A DNA stretch of 64,000 nt from Anaerosalibacter sp. Marseille-P3206 (GCF_900155565.1 NZ_FUHM01000002.1:2170001-2234000); one strand, 5' to 3'; positions 27,489 through 36,703 are shown, numbered from the stretch's first letter. The notes: generated from the letters alone by a model not told the origin. Made by a program: numbers and translations.

Positions 27489-29048
27489 TTGAATAATATA
27501 GATTTTTCAACCAAAGTTATTGAAATGAAAGGTATAACTAAGAAATTTGGCAATTTTGTAGCAAATGATAATATTGACCTAACAGTTCATAAGGGTGAAA
27601 TACATGCACTATTAGGAGAAAATGGTGCAGGTAAAACCACTTTAATGAATGTGCTATATGGCTTATATACACCTACATCTGGGGAAATAATGATAAATGG
27701 TGAAAAAGTGGAAATAACAAATCCTAATATAGCAATACAACATGGTATTGGTATGGTTCATCAGCATTTTATGTTGGTTGATGTCTTTACTGTAGTAGAA
27801 AATATAATGCTAGGTATGGAAACTACAGTTAAGAAAGGTAATTGGGATACTGGTCGCTTAGATGTAAAGAAGGCAAGACAACAAGTAGAAGAATTGTCTA
27901 AGAAATATGGATTGTATGTTGATCCAGATGCTAAGATAGAAGATATAACAGTGGGTATGCAACAAAGAGTAGAAATATTAAAAGCACTCTATAGGGGAGC
28001 TGACATACTAATATTTGATGAACCTACAGCAGTTCTTACTCCGCAGGAAATTGATGAACTTATAGATATTATGAAAAACTTGACTAGTCAGGGAAAGACG
28101 ATTATTATCATAACTCATAAATTAAAAGAGATTAAACAATCAGCAGATTTTTGTACAATAATTAGAAGAGGTAAAAAAATTGATACTGTTAAAGTAAGCG
28201 AAGTAACAGAAGAAGAGTTAGCTGAAAAAATGGTAGGTAGACAGGTTAATTTTGTGGTTGACAAAAAGGAATTGGAAAAAGGTGAAGTAGTTCTTGATAT
28301 TGATAATATAGTTGTAAAGGATAATAGAAAGTTAAATGCTGTAGATGGATTATCACTTAAACTTCACGGTGGTGAAATATTAGGTATAGCTGGTATTGAT
28401 GGAAATGGCCAGAGTGAATTGATTGAAGGTATAACTGGGCTTAGGCCTATTGAATCTGGAAAGGTTATGCTAAAAGGCGAAGATGTTGCCAACTCTACAC
28501 CAAAACACATTATTGAAAAGGGAATGAGTACGATCCCAGAAGATAGACAGAGAAGGGGATTAGTTCTTGATTTTACAATTGGAGAAAACTTCATATTAGA
28601 GAATTACCACAAAGCACCTTTTTCAAAAAATGGAAGATTACAACATCCGCAAATCAGTAAAAATGCAAAGGAATTAATTGAGAAATTTGATGTTAGACCA
28701 CAAGATGAAAATCAATATGCTAAAGCATTGTCAGGTGGAAATCAACAGAAAGTTATTATTGCAAGAGAAGTGTCAAATGATCCCGATGTATTAATTGCGG
28801 CACAGCCTACAAGGGGACTAGATGTAGGTGCAATTGAGTTTGTTCACAAATCTTTAGTAGAACAAAGGGATAGAGGAAAAGCAGTACTTCTCATTTCTTT
28901 TGAGTTAGATGAAATAATGAATCTTTCTGATAGAATAGCGGTTATATATGATGGTAAAATTGTTTCTATATTAGATGCAAAAGAAGCAGATGAAAAGACA
29001 TTAGGATATCTTATGGCTGGAGGAGGTGTAGATGATGAAAGGCAATAA
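27489..29048 (+). CDS. ABC importer ATPase, double-domain (nucleoside/sugar type)
   Basis: A 519-residue fusion of two ATPase domains. Domain 1 has Walker A GENGAGKT (43-50), 'VGMQQRVEILKALYRGADILIFDEPTAVL' (signature plus Walker B, about 157-185). Domain 2 has a modified Walker A 'GIDGNGQS' (about 303-310) and the signature 'LSGGNQQKVIIAREV' (about 415-429). This matches NupA/YufO-type ATPases of Bmp importers and the ribose-transporter ATPase family. The start is a TTG at 27489 with AGGAGG eight bases upstream. The stop overlaps the first permease start by 17 bases, indicating translational coupling. Confidence 0.93.
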   Translation: MNNIDFSTKVIEMKGITKKFGNFVANDNIDLTVHKGEIHALLGENGAGKTTLMNVLYGLYTPTSGEIMINGEKVEITNPNIAIQHGIGMVHQHFMLVDVFTVVENIMLGMETTVKKGNWDTGRLDVKKARQQVEELSKKYGLYVDPDAKIEDITVGMQQRVEILKALYRGADILIFDEPTAVLTPQEIDELIDIMKNLTSQGKTIIIITHKLKEIKQSADFCTIIRRGKKIDTVKVSEVTEEELAEKMVGRQVNFVVDKKELEKGEVVLDIDNIVVKDNRKLNAVDGLSLKLHGGEILGIAGIDGNGQSELIEGITGLRPIESGKVMLKGEDVANSTPKHIIEKGMSTIPEDRQRRGLVLDFTIGENFILENYHKAPFSKNGRLQHPQISKNAKELIEKFDVRPQDENQYAKALSGGNQQKVIIAREVSNDPDVLIAAQPTRGLDVGAIEFVHKSLVEQRDRGKAVLLISFELDEIMNLSDRIAVIYDGKIVSILDAKEADEKTLGYLMAGGGVDDERQ

Positions 29049-30111
29049 GCTCAAGTTTACTATTATAGCTATACTTTTAGGGCTAGTAATAGGAGCAATA
29101 ATACTACTAATAACGGGTTATAACCCATTAGAAGCTTATGGAATAATGATAAGAGGAGTATTTGGGAAGCCAAAATTTATATCTTGGACAATTATTAAAT
29201 CTACACCACTAATATTAACGGGTATTTCAGTAGCTTTTGCTTTTAAAACAGGGCTATTTAATATAGGTGCAGAGGGCCAATTTATTATTGGAGCATTAGT
29301 TGCTACACTTGTAGGATATTTTTGGCATTTACCACCAGTTATTCATGCTATTGTAGCATTACTTATGGCTTGTTTAGCAGCAGCAATATGGGGTGGTATA
29401 GCTGGTTTACTCAAGTCTAAATTTGGTGTAAATGAAGTTATTACTACTATAATGCTGAATTGGATAGCACTTTATTTTAGTAATTTCATGGTGTTTTGGG
29501 ATAAATTCAAAAGACCTGAAAGCGAAGCTTCTCAAAAGATTTTAGAATCAGCTAGTATAGGATTACCTGAGAGTTGGAAGGCGTTATTTGGAGGATTTTT
29601 TGATGCACCAATAAACTGGGGTTTTTTAATAGCTATATTAGTAGCATTTTATGTAAGACATATATTGAAAAATACTACATTAGGATATGAATTAAGAGCT
29701 GTAGGATTTAACAAAGATGCAGCAGAGTATGGTGGTATTAATGTTAAAAAGAATACAGTTATTGCAATGATGATAGCAGGTGGAATAGCAGGTCTTGCAG
29801 GAGCTGTTCACGTATTAGGTGTAACTAGAGAAGTATCAATATTGGCTGCTATGGAAGGCAATGGCTTTGATGGTATAGCAGTATCATTAATAGGAGCTAA
29901 TAATCCTATAGGATGTATATTTGCAGGACTATTATTTGGTGCATTGAAATATGGCGGATACAAGATACAGCCAGGAATGGGAGCACCATCCGAGATAATT
30001 AATATAGTTATAGGTATTATTGTATTATTTATAGCTATGCCTAAACTAATAGAAATGTTTAAAATGAGAAGAGTTAAGAAGAGAGGTGAAGAAGTTGAAA
30101 GCATTAAATGA
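29032..30111 (+). CDS. ABC importer permease (BmpA-associated, NupB/YufP type)
   Basis: A 359-residue polytopic protein with about nine or ten hydrophobic segments and the family motif 'ELRAVGFNKDAAEYGGINVKKNTVIAMMIAGGIAGLAGAVHVLG' (about 221-265), which contacts the ATPase. 'FNIGAEGQFIIGALVATLVG' (about 76-95) is also conserved. Together with the next permease it forms the membrane channel of the nucleoside-type importer. The ATG ATG pair at 29032/29035 is preceded by GGAGGAGGTG within the ATPase gene. It overlaps both neighbouring genes. Confidence 0.92.
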   Translation: MMKGNKLKFTIIAILLGLVIGAIILLITGYNPLEAYGIMIRGVFGKPKFISWTIIKSTPLILTGISVAFAFKTGLFNIGAEGQFIIGALVATLVGYFWHLPPVIHAIVALLMACLAAAIWGGIAGLLKSKFGVNEVITTIMLNWIALYFSNFMVFWDKFKRPESEASQKILESASIGLPESWKALFGGFFDAPINWGFLIAILVAFYVRHILKNTTLGYELRAVGFNKDAAEYGGINVKKNTVIAMMIAGGIAGLAGAVHVLGVTREVSILAAMEGNGFDGIAVSLIGANNPIGCIFAGLLFGALKYGGYKIQPGMGAPSEIINIVIGIIVLFIAMPKLIEMFKMRRVKKRGEEVESIK

Positions 30112-31033
30112 TTTAGGGTTAATCTTAGGAATAAGTTTAATGTATGCTGCACCATTAATGTATACAGCCCTAGGTGGAGTAATTAGTGAAAACTCTGGAG
30201 TTGTAAACATTGGGTTAGAAGGTATGATGACTATTGGAGCCTTTGTTGGTGCAACTGTAGGTTATTATTCAGGAAATCCTTGGCTAGCATTTTTGGCTGC
30301 AGGATTGGCTGGAGGTATATTGGCGTTACTTCATGCAATAGCTTGTGTAACTTTTACAGCAGAGCAAGTTGTATCTGGTATTGCTATCAACTTTTTAGGG
30401 CCTGGTTTAGCTCTTTTCCTAAGTAGAATTTTCTTTGATGGAGCAACCATGACTAAACCTATTCAATTGGATAATAAAATGCCAAGGCCACTAAACGGGG
30501 TATTTGCTCAAAACTCATTTTTGGATTTGGTATTTAACCAATATGCAACAGTATATATAGCGTTTATTTTAGTTTTGGTAGTTTGGTATTTACTATATAA
30601 GACCAGATTAGGACTAAGAATTAGATCTGTTGGAGAACATCCAAGAGCTGCAGATACATTAGGTATAAATGTATTTAAAACAAAATATCTTGCTGTAATA
30701 CTTTCTGGAGTCTTTGCAGGTTTTGGTGGAGCTGCTATGAGTTTAGCAGTGGTATCAAATTTTAGACAAACTTTGATATCGGGGCAAGGTTTTATAGCCT
30801 TAGCAGCAATGATATTTGGAAAGTGGACACCACATGGTTCTATGTGGGCTTGTTTAATCTTTGGTTTAGCACAGGGATTAGTAGTATATTTAGGTGGTAC
30901 AGATATAGCAGTATCATCTCAATTGCTAGCTATGATCCCTTATGTAATTACCTTAGTAATCCTTATGGGATTTGTAGGTAGAGCAACAGGTCCAGCAGCA
31001 AATGGTATACCATATCAAAAAAACCAAGAATAA
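30095..31033 (+). CDS. ABC importer permease (BmpA-associated, NupC/YufQ type)
   Basis: A 312-residue polytopic membrane protein, partner of the preceding permease. It contains 'ENSGVVNIGLEGMMTIGAFVGATVGY' (about 30-55) and the coupling segment 'LRIRSVGEHPRAADTLGINVFKTKYLAVILSGVFAGFGGAAMSL' (about 175-220). The TTG at 30095 is preferred because AGAGGTG lies six to seven bases upstream; a GTG at 30086 is inside that site but remains possible. It overlaps the first permease gene by 17 bases. A strong terminator follows at 31042-31082. Confidence 0.92.
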   Translation: MKALNDLGLILGISLMYAAPLMYTALGGVISENSGVVNIGLEGMMTIGAFVGATVGYYSGNPWLAFLAAGLAGGILALLHAIACVTFTAEQVVSGIAINFLGPGLALFLSRIFFDGATMTKPIQLDNKMPRPLNGVFAQNSFLDLVFNQYATVYIAFILVLVVWYLLYKTRLGLRIRSVGEHPRAADTLGINVFKTKYLAVILSGVFAGFGGAAMSLAVVSNFRQTLISGQGFIALAAMIFGKWTPHGSMWACLIFGLAQGLVVYLGGTDIAVSSQLLAMIPYVITLVILMGFVGRATGPAANGIPYQKNQE

Positions 31034-31041
31034 TATAATAA

Positions 31042-31082
31042 AAAAAGCTACTCATAGAAATGACTTCTATGAGTAGCTTTTT
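31042..31082. terminator. Bidirectional Rho-independent terminator
   Basis: An 18-pair perfect stem (31042-31059 with 31065-31082) around GCTACTCATAGAA, with A-run and T-run on either side. It ends the importer operon on the plus strand and the regulator-peptide unit on the minus strand. Confidence 0.92.
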
Positions 31083-31103
31083 CAGGTTATTTCCCAGGAA
31101 ATA

Positions 31104-31244
31104 TTATTGTTGATTGTAGTGTATAATGCTTTCTATTCTTTCTGGTTCTGGATCTATTTCTCCAAATGGTACTACAATGGTTAAATTAGCTAATACTGTA
31201 AGAGATAAAAATAATGATAAGAATGCTTTTTTGTACTTCATCAT
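31104..31244 (-). CDS. Putative secreted signalling propeptide (46 aa) of an RRNPP pair
   Basis: A 46-residue ORF. It begins MMKYKKAFLSLFLSLTVLAN: a lysine-rich tip and a hydrophobic stretch (about residues 7-25), i.e. an export signal, followed by a polar tail with 'FGEIDPEPERIESI' and ending HYNQQ. It starts 17 bases after the stop of the TPR/HTH regulator on the same strand, with AAGGGG upstream, and ends just before a strong terminator. In RRNPP systems (Rap/Phr, PlcR/PapR, NprR/NprX) a small exported propeptide is encoded directly downstream of its receptor and the processed C-terminal piece binds the TPR domain after re-import. Position, size and layout all match. That it is translated and active is inference. 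The alternative is a meaningless short frame. Confidence 0.6.
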   Translation of the reverse strand: MMKYKKAFLSLFLSLTVLANLTIVVPFGEIDPEPERIESIIHYNQQ

Positions 31245-31261
31245 ATTTTTTCATCCCCTTC

Positions 31262-32572
31262 TTATTTATTTAGTATTTCTTGGATTAATTCTTTGACCAA
31301 AGAATTATATCCATTATCAAGATAGTATAAAACTAAATTTAATAGTAGCTTAGTTTTATCATCAATATCAATATCAATTAAATTTTCTTTTATTTTTTCT
31401 ATGTATAGATTAATTTTTACAGTGTTATTTGTTTTGGTACTAAGTTCAAAAATTTTTAATAGAACTTTTGAGAACAAATTTTTTTGATTATTTTTTTTCG
31501 AGATAACAAGAGAATTTTCCAAATATTTCATTGTTAAATCATAATCCTCTAAAAAATAATAGGCATTTGACATTTCAAAATATATTTTTGCTAAATAAGA
31601 TGAGTTTTCATTTACATTTGGGATATATTTATTTAATATATTTAGATGTTCAATTACTTTTGGAATATCATTATTTTTAATAAACATATCTATAATATTA
31701 GTATATATTAGACATAATTCATCAGAATTTGTTTCATTGTCTGATATTTCCAATAATTCTTTGTATATACTTAAAGCTTTATTATAATTTTTTTTATTGG
31801 AGTAGCAAAGTGCTTCTAATGTCATAATCTTTTTCAATGTTTTATTATTAGTATTATTAATAAGTTTTTTAGCTAAGACTAATTCTTCTAGACTCTTATC
31901 AAATTGATTTAAATTCTTATATGCAAGAGCATTATTATAGTGAAATATTCCTTTATGTTCATCTATCATATCATTATTACTTAATAACCCTAAATTCCCC
32001 AATGTAATTGCTTCTTGATATTTTCCAGTATTGATGCAATTAGAAACTAATTTCGATATTAACTTATAATTGCTTTTAATATCTGAAAACATAAAAGAAC
32101 ATTCTAAAGCCTTGGTTAAATAAATAAATTCTTTATTAGATTCACTAGAGTAGTAAAATATATCACCAAGAAGTTCGTATATTTTTACTTTCTTGTCATT
32201 TAAATTCCAATTGTTTAAAAAGAGTTCTATTTCTTGCAGTTTTTCTGTTTCAATATTATAGTTTTTTTCATTTAAATAATTTTGTAATTGTTGAATATAT
32301 AAATCGGCTTTTTTCTTTGCATCATACCTTTTTGGATTTAGTATATCTTCAGTTTCAATATAAATATCTAGCCCTCTTTCTTTCATAATCAAGTTCATAT
32401 TTTGTGAAATTATTTTAGCATTAGTTTCAGATAGTGGTGTTTTATTATTTTCGATGAGACTAATTAAATTTCTTGTAATCTCTCCCCCAGTTATTTCACT
32501 TTGCCTAAGATTTAATTCTTTTCTAATTCTTCTTAAATTTTGACCTATAGTTATTAGTGTATTGTTTTTCAT
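31262..32572 (-). CDS. HTH-TPR transcriptional regulator, RRNPP architecture
   Basis: A 436-residue protein. Residues about 7-70 are an Xre-type helix-turn-helix ('IGQNLRRIRKELNLRQSEITGGEITRNLISLIENNKTPL'). From about 80 to 430 it is wholly helical with TPR-like repeats ('FHYNNALAYKNLNQFDKSLEELVLAKKL', 'EALCYSNKKNYNKALSIYKELLEIS', 'FEMSNAYYFLEDYDLTMKYLENSL'). This is the architecture of peptide-sensing RRNPP regulators. Coding AT content is higher than in neighbours (many Asn/Lys/Ile codons). The gene is transcribed toward the small propeptide-like ORF and away from rpoN. The target genes are not evident; its own unit is the first candidate. A stand-alone TPR regulator without peptide is the alternative. 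Confidence 0.85.
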   Translation of the reverse strand: MKNNTLITIGQNLRRIRKELNLRQSEITGGEITRNLISLIENNKTPLSETNAKIISQNMNLIMKERGLDIYIETEDILNPKRYDAKKKADLYIQQLQNYLNEKNYNIETEKLQEIELFLNNWNLNDKKVKIYELLGDIFYYSSESNKEFIYLTKALECSFMFSDIKSNYKLISKLVSNCINTGKYQEAITLGNLGLLSNNDMIDEHKGIFHYNNALAYKNLNQFDKSLEELVLAKKLINNTNNKTLKKIMTLEALCYSNKKNYNKALSIYKELLEISDNETNSDELCLIYTNIIDMFIKNNDIPKVIEHLNILNKYIPNVNENSSYLAKIYFEMSNAYYFLEDYDLTMKYLENSLVISKKNNQKNLFSKVLLKIFELSTKTNNTVKINLYIEKIKENLIDIDIDDKTKLLLNLVLYYLDNGYNSLVKELIQEILNK

Positions 32573-32607
32573 AACATCATCCTTTATTATTGTGTTACTT
32601 TGATTAT

Positions 32608-32636
32608 ATTATACAATATAAAGATTTATTAGTAAA
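32608..32636 (-). promoter_or_regulatory. Probable promoter of the HTH-TPR regulator
   Basis: On the minus strand TTTACT (32636-32631), 17-base spacer, TATAAT (32613-32608), 36 bases before the ATG. The rest of the 361-base gap to rpoN holds only low-complexity AT sequence and a doubtful short frame without ribosome site. Confidence 0.5.
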
Positions 32637-32850
32637 GATATTTACATCTCGGGAAAAATATGATATGACTAGTAAAATGCATATTTCAAAATTAGAAACA
32701 TCTAAGGAAGATAATAAACCTGAATTCAAAGTAGTACTTTTAGACAAAGAGATAAAAAATGAGTATGTTAAGGATTTTACATTATTTAAACTAGTATTAA
32801 TAATAAAAGGTTTCTCCCTACAAAAGTAATATGTCGAAAAACAAATAATT

Positions 32851-32879
32851 TTGTACATTAGATAATTATCTGATATAAT
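32851..32879 (+). promoter_or_regulatory. Promoter of rpoN
   Basis: TTGTAC (32851-32856), 17-base spacer, TATAAT (32874-32879), 54 bases before the rpoN ATG. A TGTCGAA sequence (32832-32838), similar to a Spo0A box, lies just upstream of the -35 element. Confidence 0.6.
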
Positions 32880-32933
32880 ACTAACATATATTGTTTATAG
32901 TAAGGATTAAATTAGTTGGGAGAGTGAGTTTTA

Positions 32934-34313
32934 ATGAGATTAGGTTATGATTTGACCCTTGAACAATCTCAAAAATTAGTAATGACACCAGAGTTGAGGC
33001 AGGCAATTCAGTTACTTCAATTTTCAAGTATGGAGTTGAAAGAATATTTAGAAAAACAATTGGAATCAAATCCTCTATTGGAAATTGAAGGCTCTTCTGA
33101 TGATTATGAAAATATAGAGGAAGTAACTAAAGAAAATGAAGAAATTGATTGGAAAGAGTTTGTAGATAGCTATGATGATTTTAGTTATACTGGTCCAAGA
33201 GAGCGAAAAGATAGTGAAGTAAATTATGATGGGTTTGTTACTTATTCGTCTTCTTTAAAGGAACATTTATATTTGCAATTAAACTTAAATTTTTCAGATA
33301 AATTAGAAATAAACATAGGTGAATTTATTATTGAAAATATAGATGAAAATGGCTATTTGACAACTACTATAGAAGATATATGTGATGAACTGTGTGTTTC
33401 TTATGAACTTGGGGAAAAGGTTTTACTTCAGATACAAAGTTTTGATCCTGTAGGTGTTGGTGCTAGATCATTAGAAGAATGTTTAGTTATTCAACTAAGA
33501 GATAGAAAAATAGAAAATGAAAAAATATACTCAATAGTAGAAAGCTATTTAGAAGATGTAGCACACAATAGACTTAATAAAATATCAAAAGAGTTAGAGA
33601 TAAGTTTAAAAGAAGTCCAAGATATTTGTGATTTTATAAAGAGCTTAGAGCCTAAGCCCGGGAGAGCTTTTTCAGGTGAAGTTAGCGAAGTTAAGTACAT
33701 CACTCCAGATGTAACACTTACAATTGTAGATGGAGAATATGTAATAATTTTAAATGATATTACAGGCCCTAGATTAAATATAAATAGTTTTTATAAGGAG
33801 TTAATTTCTAGCTCTGATGATGAAAATGCAACTACTTTTTTAACAAATAAACTTAATTCGGCACTGTGGATTATTAGAAGTATTGAGCAAAGAAGAATGA
33901 CTATATATAATGTTGTTGAATCAATACTAAAGTTCCAAGATGAATTTTTAAAAAAAGGAGAGAAGGCACTAAAACCCTTAACATTAAAAGATGTGGCAGA
34001 GGATATAGGAGTTCATGAATCTACTGTTAGTAGAGCTACAAGTGGAAAATACATTCAAACTCCAAGAGGATTATTTGAATTAAAATATTTTTTCACAACA
34101 GGAGTTTCATCTGGAAAAGGAGATATTTCTGCTACTAGTATTAAGGCGTTAATTAAGGATTTAATTGAAGAAGAAGATCCTACAAAACCTTATAGTGATC
34201 AACAAATAGCAAATATACTTGAAAGTAATAGTATTGAAATCTCTAGGAGAACTATAGCAAAATATAGAGATGAATTAAATATCCCTTCTTCATCATTAAG
34301 AAGAAGATACTGA
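32934..34313 (+). CDS. rpoN: RNA polymerase sigma-54 factor
   Basis: A 459-residue sigma-54. Region I is 'LTLEQSQKLVMTPELRQAIQLLQ' (about 7-29), followed by an acidic stretch (about 50-85), the core-binding region, the HTH ('TLKDVAEDIGVHESTVSRATSGKYIQTPRG', about 348-377) and the RpoN box 'RRTIAKYRDEL' (438-448) that contacts the -24 element. It requires AAA+ activators, none of which is in this window. The gene has its own promoter and a terminator directly after it. It precedes the glycolytic operon, as in other clostridia. Confidence 0.96.
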   Translation: MRLGYDLTLEQSQKLVMTPELRQAIQLLQFSSMELKEYLEKQLESNPLLEIEGSSDDYENIEEVTKENEEIDWKEFVDSYDDFSYTGPRERKDSEVNYDGFVTYSSSLKEHLYLQLNLNFSDKLEINIGEFIIENIDENGYLTTTIEDICDELCVSYELGEKVLLQIQSFDPVGVGARSLEECLVIQLRDRKIENEKIYSIVESYLEDVAHNRLNKISKELEISLKEVQDICDFIKSLEPKPGRAFSGEVSEVKYITPDVTLTIVDGEYVIILNDITGPRLNINSFYKELISSSDDENATTFLTNKLNSALWIIRSIEQRRMTIYNVVESILKFQDEFLKKGEKALKPLTLKDVAEDIGVHESTVSRATSGKYIQTPRGLFELKYFFTTGVSSGKGDISATSIKALIKDLIEEEDPTKPYSDQQIANILESNSIEISRRTIAKYRDELNIPSSSLRRRY

Positions 34314-34317
34314 TACT

Positions 34318-34346
34318 AAAGCCTTTGTTTAAAAATAAAGGCTTTT
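34318..34346 (+). terminator. Terminator of rpoN
   Basis: AAAGCCTTT pairs with AAAGGCTTT and ends in TTTT, five bases after the rpoN stop. Confidence 0.8.
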
Positions 34347-34353
34347 ACCTTAT

Positions 34354-34406
34354 AACTCATAGGAAAGTTCTAGTTTTCCTTATTACAAAACTTTCCGAAA
34401 TGAGTT
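34354..34406. repeat. Palindromic hairpin element, copy 1
   Basis: AACTCAT-A-GGAAAG pairs with CTTTCC-GAA-ATGAGTT around a 23-base variable loop. A second copy at 44099-44148 has the same stem except that one T:A pair is replaced by C:G, a compensatory change. It lies between the rpoN terminator and the cggR promoter. Confidence 0.7.
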
Positions 34407-34455
34407 TCAAAAAGGGTTTCCTTGTAATGTTTCCATAGCAGCCTTTTTTATAGAC

Positions 34456-34484
34456 TTGCAATAGTTCATATTATGTCATATAAT
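34456..34484 (+). promoter_or_regulatory. Promoter of the cggR glycolytic operon
   Basis: TTGCAA (34456-34461), 17-base spacer, TATAAT (34479-34484). Transcription would begin near 34491, upstream of the GGGAC direct repeats. Confidence 0.7.
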
Positions 34485-34521
34485 ATATTTGTAATTTGAT
34501 TTGATATTTTTTTAAATGTAC

Positions 34522-34556
34522 TGGGACAAATATCATACACGGGGACACATATGGGC
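34522..34556 (+). promoter_or_regulatory. Candidate CggR operator
   Basis: Two direct repeats, GGGACAAATAT (34523) and GGGACACATAT (34542), 19 bases apart, lie between the promoter and cggR. Known CggR operators are direct repeats starting CGGGAC about 20 bases apart in the same place. Confidence 0.6.
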
Positions 34557-34628
34557 CAACAACTATTGTACTAATTATTTTATTATAAGGCATAATACTA
34601 TATATGTCTTACATAAGAGGTGTTTTAC

Positions 34629-35669
34629 TTGAGTGATTTAATTGAACTAGAAAAGAAAATAGTGCCTGAAATACTTGAAACCCTTGAAAAAAGATATGAA
34701 ATTTTAAGGAGCATTTATTATTATCAACCTATTGGGAGAAGAGCACTAGCTAATCATTTGGGTCTAGGTGAAAGAACAGTTAGAACTGAAGTTTCAGTTT
34801 TAAAAGAGCAAGGGTTATTAAATATAGAATCTGTGGGTATGTATGTAACTGAAGAAGGAAAGAGTATTCTCATGGATTTAAAGGATGTAATTTATAATAT
34901 AAAAGGTTTAAAAGATTTAGAAAGAGTGCTTGAGGATGCTTTAAATATTAAAAAAGCATTTATTGTGCCAGGCAATTCTGATGAAGATGAGTTGGTATTG
35001 AAGGATATAGGAAAAGAAGCTGCTAAGCATCTAAAAAAGCTAATTAGAGATGATAATATTATAGGGATTACTGGTGGAACAACTATGGAACAGTTTGCTG
35101 AAGAGGTAAATAGTGAAAAAGTAGCAAATAATGTTCTTGTTCTTCCTGCTAGAGGTGGGCTTGGCAAAAGTGTAGAAACTCAAGCAAATAGTATTGCAGC
35201 TAAGTTGGCTAATAAAATTGGTGGAAGTTATAGACTTTTACATGTTCCAGATATTGTTGGAAAAGAAGCTCAAGATGCTTTATTGAAAATCCCTGATGTT
35301 AGAGAAATAGTTAGTATAATTCGCAATTTAGATATTTTGGTATTTGGACTTGGAAGAGCAGATACAATGGCAGAAAGAAGAGAACTTCCAGAAGAAAAGA
35401 TACATAAACTTATTGAAAATGGCGCTGTTGCTGAAGCTTTTGGCCATTATTTTGATAGAAGTGGGAATACTGTATATGAGTCAATGACTATAGGACTATC
35501 ACTGTCAGATTATGAAAGAGTAAAAAATGTAATAGGTGTTGCTGGTGGTGAAGAAAAAGCAGAAGCTATTATTTCTATCTGTACTATAAGAGGAGATATG
35601 ACCTTAGTTACAGATGAAGGAGCAGCTAGAAAAATACTAAGTATTGAAAAAAATAAGCTACATAGTTAG
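34629..35669 (+). CDS. cggR: Central glycolytic genes regulator
   Basis: A 346-residue SorC/DeoR-type repressor. The winged helix '[32 protein letters not shown]' (about 32-63) is followed by a sugar-phosphate binding domain ('[15 protein letters not shown]', about 137-151; '[17 protein letters not shown]', about 238-254). CggR represses the gapA operon and is released by fructose-1,6-bisphosphate. The start is placed at the TTG 34629 because AGAGGTG lies six bases upstream and this gives the family's usual start ([14 protein letters not shown]). It is the first gene of cggR-gap-pgk-tpiA-gpmI-eno, and a candidate operator lies in its leader. Confidence 0.94.
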   Translation: MSDLIELEKKIVPEILETLEKRYEILRSIYYYQPIGRRALANHLGLGERTVRTEVSVLKEQGLLNIESVGMYVTEEGKSILMDLKDVIYNIKGLKDLERVLEDALNIKKAFIVPGNSDEDELVLKDIGKEAAKHLKKLIRDDNIIGITGGTTMEQFAEEVNSEKVANNVLVLPARGGLGKSVETQANSIAAKLANKIGGSYRLLHVPDIVGKEAQDALLKIPDVREIVSIIRNLDILVFGLGRADTMAERRELPEEKIHKLIENGAVAEAFGHYFDRSGNTVYESMTIGLSLSDYERVKNVIGVAGGEEKAEAIISICTIRGDMTLVTDEGAARKILSIEKNKLHS

Positions 35670-35698
35670 CTAAAATAAATATAAGGAGGAAGATTTAT

Positions 35699-36703
35699 AT
35701 GACTATGAAAGTTGGTATTAGTGGTTTTGGAAGAATAGGTAGAGACGTACTACGAATCTATATGGAAGAAGGAATAGAGGACTTTGAAATAGTAGCACTT
35801 AATGCTTCAGGGGACTTAAATACATTAGCTCATCTATTTAAATATGATTCCCTTTATGGAAAGTTCAACGGAACAGTGGAAGTAGTAGAAGATGGATTTG
35901 TTATTAATGGAAAGAAAATAAAAGTAATAGCTCACAGAAATCCAGAGGAAATTCCTTGGAAAGAACTTGGAGTAGAGTTGGTTATTGACTCAACAGGTGC
36001 ATTTAGAGATAGAGAAGGGGCAATGAAACACATAAATGCAGGAGCTAAGAAAGTTCTTATTACAGCACCAGCTAAAAATGAAGATATTACTATAGTAATG
36101 GGAGTAAATGAAGAGCAATATGATCCAGAAAAGCATCACATTATTTCCAATGCTTCATGTACAACTAACTGTTTAGCACCAGTTGCTAAAGTTATTGTAG
36201 ATGAATTTGGAGTAAAAAAAGGTCTTATGACTACTGTTCACTCCTACACAAATGATCAACAAATTCTAGATAAGAGACATAAAGATTTAAGAAGAGCAAG
36301 AGCAGCTGCAGAATCTATTATTCCAACAACTACAGGAGCAGCTAAAGCTGTTGCATTAGTAATTCCAGAACTTAAGGGTAAGTTAAATGGGTTTGCTATG
36401 AGAGTACCTACTCCAACAGTTTCAGTAGTAGATGTAGTGTTTGAAGTAGAAAAACCAACAACTGCTGAAGAAGTGAACAAAGCATTAAAAGAAGCTAGTG
36501 AAGGAAAAATGAAAGGCGTATTAGGTTTTTCAGATGAACCATTGGTATCTGTAGATTACAAAGGTGATCCACGTTCTTCAATAGTAGATGGATTATCAAC
36601 AATGGTTATAGATAATATGGTGAAAGTTGTATCTTGGTATGATAATGAATGGGGATACTCACGTAGAGTTGTAGACCTAGCAAGTTATATTGTAAACAAA
36701 TAG
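35699..36703 (+). CDS. gap: Glyceraldehyde-3-phosphate dehydrogenase
   Basis: A 334-residue [17 protein letters not shown] (6-17) is the dinucleotide fold, the catalytic Cys154 is in '[12 protein letters not shown]', and the C-terminus has '[17 protein letters not shown]'. The residue after the second strand, normally Asp in strictly NAD-dependent enzymes (AINDLTD), is here Ala ('ALNASGD', about 34-40), as in NADP-linked GapB. The gene is nevertheless in the glycolytic operon under CggR, so it most likely works in glycolysis, possibly with dual cofactor use. The ATG at 35699 follows AAGGAGG. A hairpin with T-run separates it from pgk. Confidence 0.95.
   Translation: MTMKVGISGFGRIGRDVLRIYMEEGIEDFEIVALNASGDLNTLAHLFKYDSLYGKFNGTVEVVEDGFVINGKKIKVIAHRNPEEIPWKELGVELVIDSTGAFRDREGAMKHINAGAKKVLITAPAKNEDITIVMGVNEEQYDPEKHHIISNASCTTNCLAPVAKVIVDEFGVKKGLMTTVHSYTNDQQILDKRHKDLRRARAAAESIIPTTTGAAKAVALVIPELKGKLNGFAMRVPTPTVSVVDVVFEVEKPTTAEEVNKALKEASEGKMKGVLGFSDEPLVSVDYKGDPRSSIVDGLSTMVIDNMVKVVSWYDNEWGYSRRVVDLASYIVNK

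Noticed and set aside
32590-32829. 79-codon plus-strand frame between the HTH-TPR regulator and rpoN
   Set aside because: It would start at a TTG without ribosome site, overlaps the regulator's promoter region and has no recognisable features. A shorter internal start is no better.
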